A stretch of 64,000 nucleotides of DNA from Thalassolituus marinus (GTDB lineage: Bacteria; Pseudomonadota; Gammaproteobacteria; Pseudomonadales; Oceanobacteraceae). The stretch spans positions 1 to 64,000 of the forward strand of contig NZ_JAEDAH010000097.1 in assembly GCF_020320395.1 (NCBI RefSeq), in the 5' to 3' direction. This document shows, piece after piece, positions 9,136 through 20,646 of this stretch (position 1 is its first letter; every line of letters begins with the position of its first letter). The notes under the pieces were generated by a model. The model was not told the DNA's origin. It did no database searches and saw only the letters and a list, made by a program, of their open reading frames with translations. A program made the position numbers and the translations under genes.

Positions 9136-9501
9136 TCAGGCTTTCAGATCTTTGATAGTGCCTTTTGGCAGCGCTGCAGTCACAGCCACTTTCTGAATCG
9201 GCAGCTGAACACCGTCAGAAACTTCAATAACCACGAAATCGTCGGTTACTTTGATGACCTTACCCAGCATACCGCCAGCAGTAACCACTTCATCACCTTT
9301 GGCCAGGCCGCCGATCAGGTTTTTGTGTTCTTTCTGACGCTTGCTCTGTGGACGCCACAGCAGGAAGTAGAAGATCACCAGGAAGCCACCCAGGAAAATC
9401 AGCTGGCCCATCATACCCATTGGTTCAGCTGGTGCTGCACCGCCCTCGGCCAGAGCCATAGAGGAAGTTGTTAAAGCCAGAGCGGCCAGAATTGCTTTCA
9501 T
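9136..9501 (-). CDS. yajC: Sec translocon accessory protein YajC
   Basis: 121 residues. A short N-terminal signal-like segment rich in Ala and Ser is followed by the single span MMGQLIFLGGFLVIFYFLLW, then the conserved RPQSKRQKEHKNLIGGLAKG and GDEVVTAGGMLGKV that define YajC. It is a small inner-membrane partner of SecDF. It lies between tgt and secD, the standard order. Confidence 0.96.
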   Translation of the reverse strand: MKAILAALALTTSSMALAEGGAAPAEPMGMMGQLIFLGGFLVIFYFLLWRPQSKRQKEHKNLIGGLAKGDEVVTAGGMLGKVIKVTDDFVVIEVSDGVQLPIQKVAVTAALPKGTIKDLKA

Positions 9502-9573
9502 AGAAGGATTCTCCCAATTTCATGTGACACGAATATGTCGCGCCCTCAAATGTCTTCGAACAAATATCTTCAG

Positions 9574-9597
9574 GTCACTCTGCGCACGCAGAGTGAC
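9574..9597. other. Perfect hairpin between tgt and yajC
   Basis: A 10-bp perfect inverted repeat, GTCACTCTGC/GCAGAGTGAC, with loop GCAC lies in the 109-base gap between tgt and yajC. No T-run follows on the minus strand, so it is more likely an mRNA processing or stability structure than a terminator. Confidence 0.45.
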
Positions 9598-9610
9598 GTT
9601 ATTCCCTGGC

Positions 9611-11802
<2,192 letters not shown>

Positions 11803-11929
11803 AACAATGTTCAGACAGGTGCCTCAGAACGGGCCGAAGCCTCAGCGTCAGGCGGAGTGATAGCAAAAAACTGGCGCAAGAATACTGGAGATAAGGCGGT
11901 AAGTTAAGGAAATCATTAGAAAAAAGTTG

Positions 11930-11957
11930 TTGACAGACACAATAGACCGGGTATTAT
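11930..11957 (+). promoter_or_regulatory. Sigma-70 promoter of the tRNA-Leu array
   Basis: TTGACA at 11930-11935 and TATTAT at 11952-11957 with a 16-base spacer, followed by a GC-rich discriminator GCGCGCC. Such discriminators mark stable-RNA promoters under stringent control. It lies 27 bases before the first tRNA-Leu. Confidence 0.8.
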
Positions 11958-11983
11958 GCGCGCCACTGACGAGCTACTGATGC

Positions 11984-12070
11984 GCCAGAGTGGCGAAATT
12001 GGTAGACGCAGGGGATTCAAAATCCCCCGCCTTTGCGGGTGTGCCGGTTCGAGTCCGGCCTCTGGTACCA
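11984..12070 (+). tRNA. tRNA-Leu (CAA)
   Basis: 87 bases including encoded CCA. The acceptor GCCAGAG pairs with CTCTGGT (G1-U72), the D-arm has AAATTGGTAGACGC, the anticodon loop is TTCAAAA, the variable arm is long as in class II tRNAs, and the T-arm GGTTCGAGTCC follows. First gene of a five-gene leucine array. Confidence 0.95.
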
Positions 12071-12121
12071 AGCAAAAGAGCAGGTCAGTCGTTAGTTGCG
12101 ATGATTTAATCACGCACTGAT

Positions 12122-12208
12122 GCCCAGGTGGTGAAATTGGTATACACGCTGTGTTCAGGTCGCAGTGGGCTCACGCCCGTGAGAGTTCGAGTCTCTCCCT
12201 GGGCACCA
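12122..12208 (+). tRNA. tRNA-Leu (CAG), acceptor type A
   Basis: 87 bases with CCA. The acceptor is GCCCAGG/CCTGGGC and the anticodon loop TTCAGGT reads CUG codons. The class II variable arm is GTGGGCTCACGCCCGT. It is identical over its full length to the copy at 12564. Confidence 0.95.
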
Positions 12209-12282
12209 TTCTTCTCTTCTGATGAATGGTGTTGCTTGAGAAATCAGGCGAACGGTATCGCAAGGTACTGACAATCTGGTAA

Positions 12283-12369
12283 GCCGAAGTGGTGAAATTG
12301 GTATACACGCTGTGTTCAGGTCGCAGTGGGCTCACGCCCGTGAGAGTTCGAGTCTCTCCTTCGGCACCA
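12283..12369 (+). tRNA. tRNA-Leu (CAG), acceptor type B
   Basis: 87 bases with CCA. It is identical to the type A gene except in the acceptor stem, GCCGAAG/CTTCGGC, where two pairs differ with compensating changes on both strands of the stem. Identical to the copy at 12707. Confidence 0.95.
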
Positions 12370-12520
12370 TTCTTAAGTCAGATTCCCTGACGAAATCTCC
12401 AAAAATATATTCTGTTTCAATAACGTACAGCTATTCACACGCAAGTTGCGTTGTGCTGATGATTAATACGGCCATTGTCCGCTGCACTGAAAAATATTCA
12501 TAAAAAAGTTCCTAAAAAGC

Positions 12521-12549
12521 TGTTCAACCCCCAAAGCCGGTGATAGTAT
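12521..12549 (+). promoter_or_regulatory. Possible internal promoter before the second tRNA-Leu pair
   Basis: A weak -35-like TGTTCA and a -10-like TAGTAT with a 17-base spacer are followed by a GC-rich stretch, GCGCGGCC, similar to the other tRNA promoters in this window. The 193-base gap before it (12371-12563) holds nothing else that I can identify. Confidence 0.4.
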
Positions 12550-12563
12550 GCGCGGCCTGAATT

Positions 12564-12650
12564 GCCCAGGTGGTGAAATTGGTATACACGCTGTGTTCAG
12601 GTCGCAGTGGGCTCACGCCCGTGAGAGTTCGAGTCTCTCCCTGGGCACCA
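12564..12650 (+). tRNA. tRNA-Leu (CAG), acceptor type A, second copy
   Basis: Base-for-base the same 87-base gene as at 12122, with acceptor GCCCAGG/CCTGGGC, anticodon CAG and encoded CCA. The flanking spacers are not alike, so only the tRNA sequence has been kept. Confidence 0.95.
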
Positions 12651-12706
12651 TCTCCTTCCTCAGGCAGATGGTGAATGTGCTGAAAAGCACAATGGCAATT
12701 CAGTAA

Positions 12707-12793
12707 GCCGAAGTGGTGAAATTGGTATACACGCTGTGTTCAGGTCGCAGTGGGCTCACGCCCGTGAGAGTTCGAGTCTCTCCTTCGGCACCA
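12707..12793 (+). tRNA. tRNA-Leu (CAG), acceptor type B, second copy
   Basis: Same 87-base sequence as at 12283, with acceptor GCCGAAG/CTTCGGC and anticodon CAG. Last gene of the array; the next gene starts 190 bases on. Confidence 0.95.
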
Positions 12794-12986
12794 TTCCTTC
12801 TAAGTAATTCCCCCGTCCTTTTTCCTGGCAAGCACTGTCGTAAAAGTCAGCATTATGCCGAAAGTCATAGCCGCTGAATCTCCGCCTGTTGATATCAGTC
12901 CGCAACACCTGCCTCTTAGACTATTTTCTCCGCGCTCCTGCTGTTGATTGTCTACTCTGGAAGTATCAGCTTTTCAGGAGAAACCA

Positions 12987-14651
12987 ATGAACAAGCACGC
13001 GAAGCGTATTCTGATAGCGTCGGTGGCCGGTCTCGCCAGCGCTCTGGTCGCCGTGCAGGCAGTCAACCTGCCCGAACTCATTTCTCTGAAAACGGTTTTC
13101 GCCACCCTGATTGCCACTCTGGTAACGGCATTTTTGCTGTACCGCATGGTTATTCGCCCACAAATCATTCTGTCTCATCAGATTTCCCACAGGCTTACCC
13201 ATCACAGCCAGCAGTATGATCCGAAGCGCTTTCCATTACCGGAATACGTTCGGGAGGATATGGAGCAACTCGATAAACAGCTGTCCATTTATTCTGAGTT
13301 GCGCGCCAGGCTGTCAGAACACAGCGGCAAAATTGCCATCGCCGCCGCGGAGATGTCCTACGCGGCCGACCAGATGAAAGCCAAGATTCACGAAGAAGTC
13401 ACCGACACCAATCAGATTGCCGTCTCGGCTTCTCAGATTCATGAAACCGTTGATGAAATGGTGTCACAGACCAAAGAAGCGGCTGAAGCAGCAGTGGAAG
13501 CCAAACAGATTAACCTGAGCGGTAAAAAAGCCGTGGATGAAAGTATTCCGCAAATGGAAGGCACGCGAAATCAGGTGAATACCAACGCGGAGCTTATTTC
13601 ACAGCTGGAAGCCAAATCCGAAGAGATCAAAGCAGTTACGCGTGTGATCAGCGATATTGCTGAACAAACCAACCTGCTGGCACTGAACGCGGCCATTGAA
13701 GCGGCCCGCGCAGGTGAACAAGGCCGCGGATTTGCTGTTGTTGCTGACGAAGTACGCGCTCTCGCAGCCAAAACCTCTGATGCGACACAACAGATCGGCG
13801 ACACCGTTAATCTGATCAATACGGAAATCAAAAACGCAGTTTCGAACAGTCACTCGCTGACCGTAACCATCGATAAGAACGTGCAGACAACCCAAATGAT
13901 CAGCACGCACCTGAACGATATTTTCAATCGTTCTGAAATTATTGAAGCGAACGTGAGCAACCTAGCCAGCAGCGTCCAGACCAACAGTCAGAGCATCGGT
14001 TACATCTCTTCTATCGTTCAGGAAACCAGCAAGCGTCTGCAGGCTACGGAAGCGGAAATTTCTGCCATGTCCGAGCGCTCACTGGGGTTGTCAGAGACGG
14101 CAGAAAAAATATACGAAGCATTTGGCTCAACTGAGCTGGGCGAGCCGCACGATACGGTTATCCGTGAGGCCAAAGAAGCCGCAGAAGCCATTGGAGGCAT
14201 TCTGGCTCAAGCTATTCAGAACAATAAACTGAAAGAGTCCGATGTTTTTGATACCAACTACCAGCTTGTAGCGGGTACCAATCCTAAAAAATACACAACA
14301 GCCTACGATTCATTCAGTGATGAAACCTTCCCTGCGATTCAGGAACCAATACTTGAACGCAATGGCTTCATCGCATATGCCGGTGCGGTGGATAAGAATG
14401 GCTACTTCCCGACTCACAACCGCAAGTTTGCACAGCCAATGACTGGCGATTATGCTGTCGATCTGCTCCACAGCCGTACCAAACGTATCTTTAATGATCG
14501 CACTGGTGCCCGTTGTGGCAGTCACACCAATCCGTTTTTATTGCAAACTTACAAACGTGATACCGGCGAAGTTATGCACGACCTGTCAGTACCGATTTAT
14601 GTAAACGGCAAACACTGGGGCGGCTTCCGTGTAGGCTACCGCAGCGAGTGA
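12987..14651 (+). CDS. Methyl-accepting chemotaxis protein with C-terminal sensor-like domain
   Basis: 554 residues from the ATG with AGGAG six bases upstream; a TTG-started extension is not needed. Two closely spaced membrane spans at about 7-27 and 32-52 leave almost no periplasmic domain. The cytoplasmic signalling domain contains the hairpin tip [20 protein letters not shown]. The last 110 or so residues form an extra domain with [13 protein letters not shown] and [21 protein letters not shown], known from the sensory parts of other chemoreceptors. Here it follows the signalling domain, so it should sense a cytoplasmic cue. The signal is unknown. Confidence 0.88.
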   Translation: MNKHAKRILIASVAGLASALVAVQAVNLPELISLKTVFATLIATLVTAFLLYRMVIRPQIILSHQISHRLTHHSQQYDPKRFPLPEYVREDMEQLDKQLSIYSELRARLSEHSGKIAIAAAEMSYAADQMKAKIHEEVTDTNQIAVSASQIHETVDEMVSQTKEAAEAAVEAKQINLSGKKAVDESIPQMEGTRNQVNTNAELISQLEAKSEEIKAVTRVISDIAEQTNLLALNAAIEAARAGEQGRGFAVVADEVRALAAKTSDATQQIGDTVNLINTEIKNAVSNSHSLTVTIDKNVQTTQMISTHLNDIFNRSEIIEANVSNLASSVQTNSQSIGYISSIVQETSKRLQATEAEISAMSERSLGLSETAEKIYEAFGSTELGEPHDTVIREAKEAAEAIGGILAQAIQNNKLKESDVFDTNYQLVAGTNPKKYTTAYDSFSDETFPAIQEPILERNGFIAYAGAVDKNGYFPTHNRKFAQPMTGDYAVDLLHSRTKRIFNDRTGARCGSHTNPFLLQTYKRDTGEVMHDLSVPIYVNGKHWGGFRVGYRSE

Positions 14652-14655
14652 AAAT

Positions 14656-14702
14656 GACGCGCATAAAAAAGCCAGGCATTGCCTGGCTTTTTTATGCGCG
14701 TC
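14656..14702. terminator. Bidirectional terminator with a 22-bp perfect stem
   Basis: The arms 14656-14677 and 14681-14702 are perfect reverse complements around a 3-base loop (ATT). The core GCCAGGC/GCCTGGC is flanked by A6 and T6, so it can terminate both the chemoreceptor gene and the convergent cyclase gene. Confidence 0.9.
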
Positions 14703-14705
14703 CGC

Positions 14706-16676
14706 TTAATCGTAGCTGCGATACAACACGACCTGATTGCGCCCATTAGCTTTGGCGTAATACAGAGCTTCATCAGCATAACGTACCCAATCATCGGCAT
14801 TATCATCTTTATTCGGTACGGCAGCATGCACACCCAGACTCACCGTTACGCTCAGCCCCTCAGCGATACGGTCGAGCTTCAGGTTGGCAATCGTTTTGCG
14901 AATACACTCTGCTACATGACGGGCGCCATCAACTTCGGTATTTGGCAGGATCAGAATAAACTCTTCACCACCGTAGCGGGCCAGTAAATCAGTATTTCTG
15001 TGCACCGTCTGGCGTATGGTCTGAGCGACAATACGCAGAATATCGTCACCGGCCTGATGCCCGTGAGTGTCATTAACTTTCTTAAAGTAATCGACATCCA
15101 CCATCACCACCGCAATGCTTTCCCGCTCCCGCTGCGCCCGGGACATCTCACGCGCCATAATCTGATCGAAAAAACGACGGTTACGAACATTCGTCAACGA
15201 ATCCGTAATACTCATCAGTTCCAGCTGACGGTTGGCACTTTCCAGCTCCAGCGTGCGCTCCTTCACTCGCAATTCAAGTGTCTCAGTCGCACGCTTCTGA
15301 ATTTCCAGCGCCTGAGACTGAGCTTCCCTCGCTTCACGTTCGTGCTCCAGCGCTTTTTCCTGTGCCAGTCGTGCATTACGTTCCTGCTCAAGCGCTTCTT
15401 CCTGAGCATGACGCGCGACTTTTTCATGCTCAAAGGCCGCCAGTTGTGCTTCAAAGCGTTCGCGCTTTTCCTGATTCAAACGATCCGCCAGTGCAAACGA
15501 CAACAGAATAACTTCCAGCGCTGAGCCAAACTGAATAATATTTTCGGTAAATACATTACGCGGAATAATATTAAATTTGTTCATCGCCAGAATGACACCG
15601 CCCAGTAACATCGAGGACCAGGCAATAGTGTAATAACGCGCCGCCGAATAACCCTGAGCCCAGCGCCAGACCCCCATCGAGATTGACAGTGTTATTCCGA
15701 CAATCGCCGTCGCAATCAGCACCCGGATCATGGTGTGGTATGCAATGAAGTTACTCAGCAATGCAATCAGAATGGAAGAAGCTGCCACAATTTTAAATGA
15801 CACATTTACCCAGAGTATTTTTTTCAGGCGCAGAAAATTCCGGGTAAAAATAGCGGCAAAAAGCACAACACCGGCCAGAAATACAACAATACTCTGATCA
15901 TTCCACTGCGTTGCCTCAGGCCACAGATACTGAAAGCTGATGCCCTGTAAGCTGGCAAGAAACCCGGCCATGCTGGCCACATACATTACGTAGTAAAGGT
16001 AATTAGCTTCGCGTACAGACATAAACACAAACAGGTTATACAACACCATAATCAGCATGATGCCGTAGTAAAGCCCCATCCCAAGAACCTGAGTCTGATC
16101 GTCAATAAAGAAATCACGTTCTTCCCATAACGACAGAGGAAACTGCATGGAGCTTGAGGTCTGAACGCGGAAAATAATATCCTGCGTTTCCTCCGCAGCC
16201 ATACTCAGCGGGATGACAAAATGACGATGCTTCAGGGGGCGGTCAGAAAACGGCTGTTTGTCGCCAAGTTCCATCAGCGACCATTCTGTCTGATTGTCGG
16301 AGCGTATATACAAGGCAACATCGTCCAGTACCGGGTATGAAAGTCGCAGCAAACGCTCCTGACGGTGTGGACTGTCATTGTGCAGATTCAGACGAAACCA
16401 GAATACGGAATCCGTATACCCGAACGCCATTTTCTGGCCAGTATGATGTTGCCAGCTGAACCCACCTGCATCATTAATGGTAAATCCGGCTGTCGTATCT
16501 TCAAAATACTGCAGTTCACGGTCGAGGGTTTCGCCGGAATGGATATCACTGAGGGGAACGACATAGGCCGGAGACGAGGTGACATTTTCTGGTACATCAG
16601 AACCATTATCGGCACAGGTCAGGGAAGAAATACTGAAAAGCAGCAACAGCGGCAGTAAACGGGAGAGAGTCATCAA
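14706..16676 (-). CDS. Diguanylate cyclase with 7TMR-DISM sensor
   Basis: 656 residues. A signal peptide (MMTLSRLLPLLLLFSISS) leads into a periplasmic 7TMR-DISMED2-type domain at about 45-180, then seven membrane spans to about 400. A charged coiled coil follows, built on a roughly 13-residue repeat (HAQEEALEQERNA, LAQEKALEHEREA). The C-terminal GGDEF domain has an intact active site YGGEEF and an inhibitory RxxD site (RNTD) just before it. It should make cyclic di-GMP in response to a periplasmic ligand, likely a carbohydrate by family precedent. AAAGGA precedes the start codons. Confidence 0.9.
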   Translation of the reverse strand: MMTLSRLLPLLLLFSISSLTCADNGSDVPENVTSSPAYVVPLSDIHSGETLDRELQYFEDTTAGFTINDAGGFSWQHHTGQKMAFGYTDSVFWFRLNLHNDSPHRQERLLRLSYPVLDDVALYIRSDNQTEWSLMELGDKQPFSDRPLKHRHFVIPLSMAAEETQDIIFRVQTSSSMQFPLSLWEERDFFIDDQTQVLGMGLYYGIMLIMVLYNLFVFMSVREANYLYYVMYVASMAGFLASLQGISFQYLWPEATQWNDQSIVVFLAGVVLFAAIFTRNFLRLKKILWVNVSFKIVAASSILIALLSNFIAYHTMIRVLIATAIVGITLSISMGVWRWAQGYSAARYYTIAWSSMLLGGVILAMNKFNIIPRNVFTENIIQFGSALEVILLSFALADRLNQEKRERFEAQLAAFEHEKVARHAQEEALEQERNARLAQEKALEHEREAREAQSQALEIQKRATETLELRVKERTLELESANRQLELMSITDSLTNVRNRRFFDQIMAREMSRAQRERESIAVVMVDVDYFKKVNDTHGHQAGDDILRIVAQTIRQTVHRNTDLLARYGGEEFILILPNTEVDGARHVAECIRKTIANLKLDRIAEGLSVTVSLGVHAAVPNKDDNADDWVRYADEALYYAKANGRNQVVLYRSYD

Positions 16677-16960
16677 GCCATCCTTTCTTCTGATCTTTTC
16701 AGTCTAGCAGTCAATTCTCCCATTTCATTTTTTCATAAGCGTCTTCTGTTATCGGGCCAACCCGGATACGACGGAACAAATCGACAGCTTCACTTGGTCG
16801 TCAAATGTCAGCCGTTTGTCAGGATTTCGTCAGCTTTTTCTGAGCTGTTCACAGTTTTTTTACCGCACCCTTGTTATAAAACGCGCTGACTATAACAACG
16901 ACTCTGGCTTCCGTATGGGCTGTAAGGAAGCACAACCGTGCCTATGCGCAGGAGTGAACG

Positions 16961-19273
16961 ATGAAACCGATACTGAGTGTGCTGACGCTGCTTGGTTTTA
17001 TGCTGGTGCTGACAGGATGTGAGCAAGGCTATTCAGGCAACGTGGGTGGCGTATCCGCTGGTGAGGATGGCAACCTTACCTTCCTCAATGTGGAGGGCCA
17101 GCGCCAGTACGATGCCCAGTGCGCGTCATGTCACGGCACTGATGGCAATGGTACACCGAATGGCTCTTCTCTGGTGGCCTGCGCCACCTGTACTTCCCTC
17201 AGCGTACTGGCCGATGAAATCAGCCGGACCATGCCGATTGGCAATACCACGGCCTGTACCGGCAGCTGTGCCACCGATACCGCCGAATACATTCTCTATG
17301 CCTTTAACAACTACGCACTGGCTGCCACAGCAACCTCCCTCGATGGTGTTACCAACGAAGACATGGTGGTTACCCTGCGCAGTGCAGCTCTGAAACTGGC
17401 CGGCCGTCTGCCTACCGATGCCGAAATAGCCAGCGTGGAAAACAACGGTGAAACCGGTCTCAGCCAGGTACTGAACCAGCTGATGAACGAAGAGATTTTC
17501 TACGACAACCTGATGGAGATGTTCAACCTGCAATTGCTGACGGACAAATACCTGAGCAGCAATCAGTTTGAAGGGGGCATCAACCTGCTCGACAGCGACG
17601 ATTTCCCGAATCGCAAATGGTACAACGACACTTATGCCGCAGACGAAGAGTCCTCGATCCGTGCCTGCGTGCGCACCATCACCAATGATGCCGTTGCGCG
17701 TGCTCCGCTGGAACTGGTGCGCTATGCCGCACAGACAGGACAACCACATACCCTGTACATGAACGCAGACTACATGATGGTGAACTGGTACAGCCAGCAG
17801 GTATATGAAGCAGAGCTGGTTGATAGCACGGCAACCTTCCGCAAGCTGAGCGAACCGGTATGTGACGAAGACGGTATTCAATTGTATTACGACCCTACCG
17901 ACTTCAAACCTGCTCGAGTGACCAAAGATCTGGAATACGAACTGGGCGGCTTCCCGCACGCCGGCGTACTGTCATCACCGATGTTCCTCAACCGCTACCC
18001 GACAACCTTCACTAACCGTAATCGTCATCGTTCACGCATTGTGTTCGATTACTTCCTCGACACCGATATTCTCAAGATTGAAGGTGAGCGCCCGGGGGAT
18101 GGCATAGGTTCCGGCACTGCCAACCCGACGCTGCTCGACCCGGCTTGTTATGCCTGCCATCAGGTGATGGACCCGGTCGCCTCGGCCTTCCAGCATTACA
18201 CTGATCGCGGTCAGTACGTCGTTACCGGCAGCACCTCGCGTAACAGCTGGGACAGCTCCGACATCGAACCGGCCGGACTGGGTGGCAAAACCATTCCACT
18301 GTCAGGAACCACCGGCTACTTCCGCAACATGGTGCAATGGCTGGGGGCAGAGATTGCCAACGATCCCCGCTTCGTCAAAGCGACCATGCGCACGCTGTAC
18401 ACAGGTCTGATTGGTCAGGAACCACTGCTCAGCCCGGGCGATGATGCCAGTGAGGCAGATATCGCGGCCTACAACAGCCAGCGAGCCATTCTCAATACCA
18501 TTGGTCAGGCAATGGTCAGCGACGGCTGGAACATCAAAACTGGCGTGAAAGGTATCGTAATGAGCCCCTACTTCCGCGCCGAAGCCATTGATGCAGGCAA
18601 AGTCGTTGCCAATGAGCATATCGGAGCCACGCAGTTCCTTAGCCCGGAGCAGATGCAACGCAAACTGCAGGCAACCCTGGGCTTCGGCTGGGATGAATTC
18701 CGCACAGAAAACAACCGCATCATGTACGGTGGTATGGATTCGGACAGCATCACTGAGCGCATTATGGAGCCCAGCGGTCTGACCATTGCCATTCAGATGC
18801 GCATGGCCACCGAAATGGCCTGTCGCTCGGCGGCACTGGATTTCACTCTGCCAGTCAGGGAGCGTCGTCTGTTCCCGTTAGTGGCCGCCACCACGACACC
18901 ATATAACACCGACGGCACCGCCAGTGCCGGTGGTGAAGAACGTATCCGCGAGAACCTGGTACACCTGCACTGGACGCTACTGGGTGAGCGCCTGGCGACA
19001 GACTCAGATGAAATCAACGCCAGCTACGAGCTGTACGATGCGCTGATTCAGGATGGGCAGGCTATGCTGGCCGATCCCGACAGCTATGACCCACGTCCGA
19101 GCAGCTGGATGGAATGGGAGTGCCGGGCGCGCTGGTATCGTCAGGCGGATGGCCGTACTGACGGCGACCTGCCTGAAGCCATGCGCATTGAACAGGATGA
19201 GACCTACGCGATCCGGGCCTGGATCGGCGTACTCACCTACCTCATGTCTGATTACCGTTTTGTTTACGAATAA
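16961..19273 (+). CDS. Outer-surface or periplasmic di-haem c lipoprotein (DUF1549/DUF1588-like)
   Basis: 770 residues. The lipobox LVLTGC puts the lipidated Cys at 20. Two haem-c attachment motifs are visible: CASCH at 54-58 and CYACH at 396-400, the latter in the CHQVMDP context typical of DUF1588. The TLRSAALKLAGRLPT segment resembles DUF1549. Additional Cys pairs (CATC and CTGSC) near the first haem could form disulfides. The protein is like the PSD1-type cytochromes that pair with DUF1501 partners in planctomycetes and marine bacteria. CAGGAG precedes the ATG. It is first in a six-gene unit. Electron transfer is supported; the substrate is not known. The 284 bases upstream hold no gene that I can support. 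Confidence 0.75.
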   Translation: MKPILSVLTLLGFMLVLTGCEQGYSGNVGGVSAGEDGNLTFLNVEGQRQYDAQCASCHGTDGNGTPNGSSLVACATCTSLSVLADEISRTMPIGNTTACTGSCATDTAEYILYAFNNYALAATATSLDGVTNEDMVVTLRSAALKLAGRLPTDAEIASVENNGETGLSQVLNQLMNEEIFYDNLMEMFNLQLLTDKYLSSNQFEGGINLLDSDDFPNRKWYNDTYAADEESSIRACVRTITNDAVARAPLELVRYAAQTGQPHTLYMNADYMMVNWYSQQVYEAELVDSTATFRKLSEPVCDEDGIQLYYDPTDFKPARVTKDLEYELGGFPHAGVLSSPMFLNRYPTTFTNRNRHRSRIVFDYFLDTDILKIEGERPGDGIGSGTANPTLLDPACYACHQVMDPVASAFQHYTDRGQYVVTGSTSRNSWDSSDIEPAGLGGKTIPLSGTTGYFRNMVQWLGAEIANDPRFVKATMRTLYTGLIGQEPLLSPGDDASEADIAAYNSQRAILNTIGQAMVSDGWNIKTGVKGIVMSPYFRAEAIDAGKVVANEHIGATQFLSPEQMQRKLQATLGFGWDEFRTENNRIMYGGMDSDSITERIMEPSGLTIAIQMRMATEMACRSAALDFTLPVRERRLFPLVAATTTPYNTDGTASAGGEERIRENLVHLHWTLLGERLATDSDEINASYELYDALIQDGQAMLADPDSYDPRPSSWMEWECRARWYRQADGRTDGDLPEAMRIEQDETYAIRAWIGVLTYLMSDYRFVYE

Positions 19274-19283
19274 GGAGCGAGCC

Positions 19284-20636
19284 ATGAAACGTCGTCAATT
19301 TCTGCAACTCATGGCCGCGACCGGCTTAACGGCGCACGTGCCACTGTGGGCTCACAAAGCCCACGCTGCAGCCGCACCAGACCGCTTTCTGGTGGTGGTT
19401 AACGCCAGCGGCGGCTGGGACCCAACGTCCATCTGCGATCCGAAGGGTCTGAACGGACTGTACGCTGAGCAGTCAACCCGTTACGACGGCTCCACCAACT
19501 CGGTGGATCTGGATGCCAATAAAACCATCGGTGATATACAGTGGAGTGCGATCCCGGAATTCACCACGGATACCGATGTGCTGGCGCGTATTGAAGGTCA
19601 GTTCGATAACTTCTTTAACACCTATGGTAATCGCCTGACGATTATCAATGGCATCGATACCGGCACCAACAACCACGACACCGGAAACCGTGTCGTCTGG
19701 TCCGGTAAAGAAGAGCTGGGTTACCCGAGCCTGGCCGCCTATTTTGCCGCGGCAACGAACCCAACCCTGCCAATGGCCTTTATCAGCAATGGTGGCTACG
19801 ACTACACCGACTCGCTGGTCGCACGTGCCCGGGCCAGCAGCGCTGGTTTTATCAGTCAGCTGGCGGACCCGAACAACTACAGCGGCGATCGCGGTTTTGT
19901 CTATCGTACCTATGATCGCAGCAGTGACCAGTACAGCCGTGTCAGTGCTGCCCAGCAAGCCCGCATTCAACGCCAGATTCAGAACGAAGGCCTGCCGATG
20001 CGCCGTCAGCAGCTGAGCCAGCTGTTTGGTATCCGCGGTGAAGACAGTAACCTTGGTGGACTGACCGTTGCTCTGGATGACCTGCAGGCCAATGTGCTGC
20101 GTGACGATCACTGGAACGCCGGCCGCTCCAACAGCCTCAAGAGTCAGGCAGAAGTGGTGGTCGCAGCGTTCAAGAGTGGACTCGCAGCATCCGCCAACCT
20201 CAATATCGGCGGCTTCGATACCCATGGTAATCACGACGCCAATGCTTACCCGCAACTGGGTGACCTGCTGGAAGGTGTGCACTTTTTGCAGGCCGCACTG
20301 CAGTACGCAGGCATCGCTAACAAGACCACTGTCGTGATTGGCTCCGACTTCGGCCGCACCCCCTATTACAACTCGGGTAACGGCAAGGACCACTGGCCGG
20401 TAACCAGCATGATGGTGGTACATCCGGGTGCAACCGGCGGCAAAGTATTTGGCCGTTCGACGGATGCTTTCATGGCACAAACACTGAACCGCGGCACCGG
20501 TTTACCGGATGCTGGCGGCGCCAAACTGACCCCCGCCCACGTAAATCAGGCGCTGCGCGAATTACTGGCGGTCGATCAGAGTCCACTGGCAGAAACGTAT
20601 GCTCTGCGTGTGGAAGGCTTTAACATTTTTTCCTGA
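19284..20636 (+). CDS. Tat-exported DUF1501 family protein
   Basis: 450 residues from an ATG with AAGGAG upstream, ten bases after the haem lipoprotein. The N-terminal MKRRQFLQLMAATGLT is a twin-arginine signal. DUF1501 marks are GGWDPTSICDPKG, NNHDTG, GFDTHGNHDAN and SDFGRTPYYN followed by DHWP. These resemble the metal-binding loops of the alkaline-phosphatase/sulfatase superfamily. Tat export implies folding, and perhaps cofactor or metal loading, before export. DUF1501 genes commonly sit beside DUF1549/DUF1588 cytochromes. The enzymatic activity is unproven. Confidence 0.8.
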   Translation: MKRRQFLQLMAATGLTAHVPLWAHKAHAAAAPDRFLVVVNASGGWDPTSICDPKGLNGLYAEQSTRYDGSTNSVDLDANKTIGDIQWSAIPEFTTDTDVLARIEGQFDNFFNTYGNRLTIINGIDTGTNNHDTGNRVVWSGKEELGYPSLAAYFAAATNPTLPMAFISNGGYDYTDSLVARARASSAGFISQLADPNNYSGDRGFVYRTYDRSSDQYSRVSAAQQARIQRQIQNEGLPMRRQQLSQLFGIRGEDSNLGGLTVALDDLQANVLRDDHWNAGRSNSLKSQAEVVVAAFKSGLAASANLNIGGFDTHGNHDANAYPQLGDLLEGVHFLQAALQYAGIANKTTVVIGSDFGRTPYYNSGNGKDHWPVTSMMVVHPGATGGKVFGRSTDAFMAQTLNRGTGLPDAGGAKLTPAHVNQALRELLAVDQSPLAETYALRVEGFNIFS

Positions 20637-20646
20637 GGAATACACA

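Noticed and set aside
11916-12113. A minus-strand frame across tRNA-Leu(CAA) containing PEAGLEPAHPQRRGILNPLRLP
   Set aside because: This is the familiar spurious translation of the complement of a tRNA-Leu gene.
15000-15524. A 174-codon plus-strand frame antisense to the diguanylate cyclase coiled coil
   Set aside because: It mirrors the repetitive Glu/Ala/Arg coding of the coiled coil and has no independent support.
16816-17022. A 68-codon frame overlapping the start of the haem lipoprotein
   Set aside because: It overlaps the lipoprotein signal peptide in another frame and has no start signal; the lipoprotein start has CAGGAG.
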